DNA from: Clostridiales bacterium
Lineage (GTDB): Bacteria > Bacillota > Clostridia > Christensenellales > JAISNN01
Assembly (NCBI GenBank): GCA_031273965.1
Contig: JAISQX010000067.1
Span: 1 to 7,623, forward strand
DNA length: 7,623 nt
Direction: 5' to 3'
The position numbers and the translations under genes were made by a program. The notes under the pieces were generated by a model. The model saw only the letters and a program-made list of their open reading frames with translations. It made no database searches and was not told the DNA's origin. Numbering within the stretch: the first letter of the stretch is position 1; the number at the start of each line of letters is the position of its first letter. Below, in pieces: positions 6,259-7,623 of this stretch.

Positions 6259-7623
6259 ATGAGAATATTTGATACTAACGTGCAAAAACTCAAATACGAA
6301 GTGCTCAAAGCCCTAATAAAAAACGCTTACGAGCACGACGTGGATAATATTTATACCGATATACCTAAACTCATTTCTCCCGGACCAAAAGCGAGCTTAA
6401 GATGTTGTATCTACAAAGAAAGAGCTATATTGCAGGAACGCATAAAACTCGCCCTCGGAGGAGATAGGCGTAATCCAAATGTTGTCGAGGTGATAGATAT
6501 AGCGTGCGACGAGTGCCCCGCGGGAGGGATATTCGTCACTCCGTCCTGCCGCGGCTGCATAGTTCATCGCTGCTTGGAGGTATGCCCTAAAAACGCTATA
6601 GCGATTATAGATAAAAAAGCCGTTATAGACAAGAGCATATGCGTGGAATGCGGTAAATGTACAAAAGCTTGCCCTTATAGCGCGATTATAAAGCAGAGCC
6701 GTCCATGCGTTACGGGCTGTCCCACGGGCGCTATAAGCGTCGAGGAAGAAAGTAAAAAAGCTCATATCGACAACGGCAAATGTATTGCCTGCGGCGCGTG
6801 CGTCTATCAATGCCCGTTCGGAGCGATTTCCGATAAGTCTTATATTAGCGAAGTAATAGAACTTCTCAAGTCAAGCGATAATAACGAAAAATACAAAGTG
6901 TACGCCGTCGTCGCTCCGTCGATAGTCAGTCAGTTTAAATATGCAAAAATCGAACAAGTAGTCGGCGGCATTAAGCAAATCGGCTTTTTTGAGGTGGTGG
7001 AAGCCGCGCTTGGCGCGGATATTGTCGTTTACCGTGATTTTGAGGAGTGGAAAAAAACGGGCAAGCTCCTGAGCTCTTGTTGTCCGTCATTTGTCGAGTA
7101 CGTGGAAAAAAACTTCCCCGAATTAAAGGAATACATATCGGACGCCAATTCGCCGATGGTTGAAACCGGATTGCTAATAAAACGCGGAGACCCGTCGGCT
7201 AAAGTAGTATTTATCGGACCTTGTTGCAGTAAAAAGGCGGAGTACAGGTTAGAAAAAACGCGCGGCGCAATAGATTGCGCTATGTCCTTTGAAGAATTGC
7301 AAGCGTTTTTTGACGCGCGCGACGTGGACGTCGCCGCCGTACGGGAAGAACCGCTTGACAACGCTTCATACTACGGCAGGATTTTTGCGCGGTCCGGCGG
7401 CGTGGCTAAGGGCGTAACCGATCTAGCTAAAAGCGAGGGTGTGGATTCGGTCAAGGCGGCTGCCATGAGCGGCATAGAGGCATGTAAAATCAACTTGTTA
7501 AAGCTAAAAGCTGGCGTCGCGGCGGAAAACTTTTTTGAAGGTATGGCTTGCGAGGGCGGTTGCATCAACGGGGCGCTTTGTTTAAACCGCGGACCGCGCA
7601 ATCTTGCGGATGTGGATAACTAC
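6259..7623 (+). CDS. Monomeric [FeFe] hydrogenase, group B-like (3' end cut by window)
   Basis: This frame is open to the window edge (455 codons, no stop) and is probably within a few dozen residues of its end. It would reduce protons to H2, or oxidise H2, with ferredoxin or a similar carrier. The N-terminal half is rich in Fe-S motifs: C49-C50, C83/C86, C97/C100/C105/C109-P, C128/C131/C134/C138-P, C150/C154-P and C175/C178/C181/C185-P. The H-cluster domain has L1 SSCCPSF (C274, C275), L2 GPCCSKK (C322, K325) and L3 EGMACEGGCING (M429, C431, C435). Unlike the HydS protein it keeps the proton-relay Cys and the L3 Met, so it should be catalytic. L1/L3 style and the cysteine-rich N-terminus fit group B (CpIII-like) enzymes rather than the NuoEFG-linked trimeric type. 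Start: AAAGGA (6247-6252) lies six bases before the ATG and 48 bp after the phosphatase stop. Confidence 0.88.
   Translation, partial: MRIFDTNVQKLKYEVLKALIKNAYEHDVDNIYTDIPKLISPGPKASLRCCIYKERAILQERIKLALGGDRRNPNVVEVIDIACDECPAGGIFVTPSCRGCIVHRCLEVCPKNAIAIIDKKAVIDKSICVECGKCTKACPYSAIIKQSRPCVTGCPTGAISVEEESKKAHIDNGKCIACGACVYQCPFGAISDKSYISEVIELLKSSDNNEKYKVYAVVAPSIVSQFKYAKIEQVVGGIKQIGFFEVVEAALGADIVVYRDFEEWKKTGKLLSSCCPSFVEYVEKNFPELKEYISDANSPMVETGLLIKRGDPSAKVVFIGPCCSKKAEYRLEKTRGAIDCAMSFEELQAFFDARDVDVAAVREEPLDNASYYGRIFARSGGVAKGVTDLAKSEGVDSVKAAAMSGIEACKINLLKLKAGVAAENFFEGMACEGGCINGALCLNRGPRNLADVDNY

Larger units (their letters stand above)
2216..7623 (+). other. Probable operon: rex, [2Fe-2S], hydS, phosphatase, hydrogenase
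   Basis: All five genes lie on one strand with gaps of 66, 86, 93 and 48 bp. Each has its own ribosome site, and no stem followed by a T-run or second promoter was seen between them. All members relate to NADH or H2 metabolism and its control. Co-transcription from the promoter near 2006-2034 is inferred. The 86-bp and 93-bp gaps are large enough to hide internal signals. Confidence 0.65.

Overview
The window looks like a piece of chromosome from an anaerobic, fermentative bacterium, most likely a gut-type Bacillota (Clostridia) or a similar anaerobe. This rests on gene content: a Rex-family redox regulator, two [FeFe]-hydrogenase-type proteins, a SpoIIE-type phosphatase and a BspA-like leucine-rich-repeat protein. 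Codon use is moderately AT-rich with many ATA and AAA codons. No lineage can be fixed from this sequence alone.

Region 1 (about 1-1706) is the 3' part of a gene for a BspA-type leucine-rich-repeat protein fused to a C-terminal FRG domain. Its first units are nearly identical 69-bp DNA repeats. One unit is exactly 8 bp short, which breaks the reading frame between an upstream piece (2-205) and the main downstream frame (open from 162, annotated from 219 to 1706). The gene is therefore a frameshifted pseudogene, a repeat-driven on/off variant, or an assembly artefact.

Region 2 (1707-2215) is about 500 bases with no convincing intact gene. It holds a good sigma-70-type promoter (TTGACA / TATCAT), two tandem 14-bp palindromes just downstream of it, and a short in-frame stretch resembling the end of a HigA/XRE-type antitoxin, which is probably a relic.

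Region 3 (2216 to the window end) is a same-strand run of five genes with no obvious internal terminator. They encode a Rex-like redox repressor, a small NuoE-like [2Fe-2S] protein, a HydS-type putative sensory [FeFe] hydrogenase with a PAS domain, a SpoIIE/PP2C phosphatase with an extra C-terminal domain, and a group B-like monomeric [FeFe] hydrogenase cut by the window end. Read together, Rex would sense NADH/NAD+. HydS would sense H2 or redox state through an altered H-cluster site and pass this through PAS to the phosphatase. The last gene would be the working hydrogenase and a likely target of the control. The parts are known families. The H2-signalling logic, the partner of the phosphatase and the Rex operator are inferred, not shown by the sequence.
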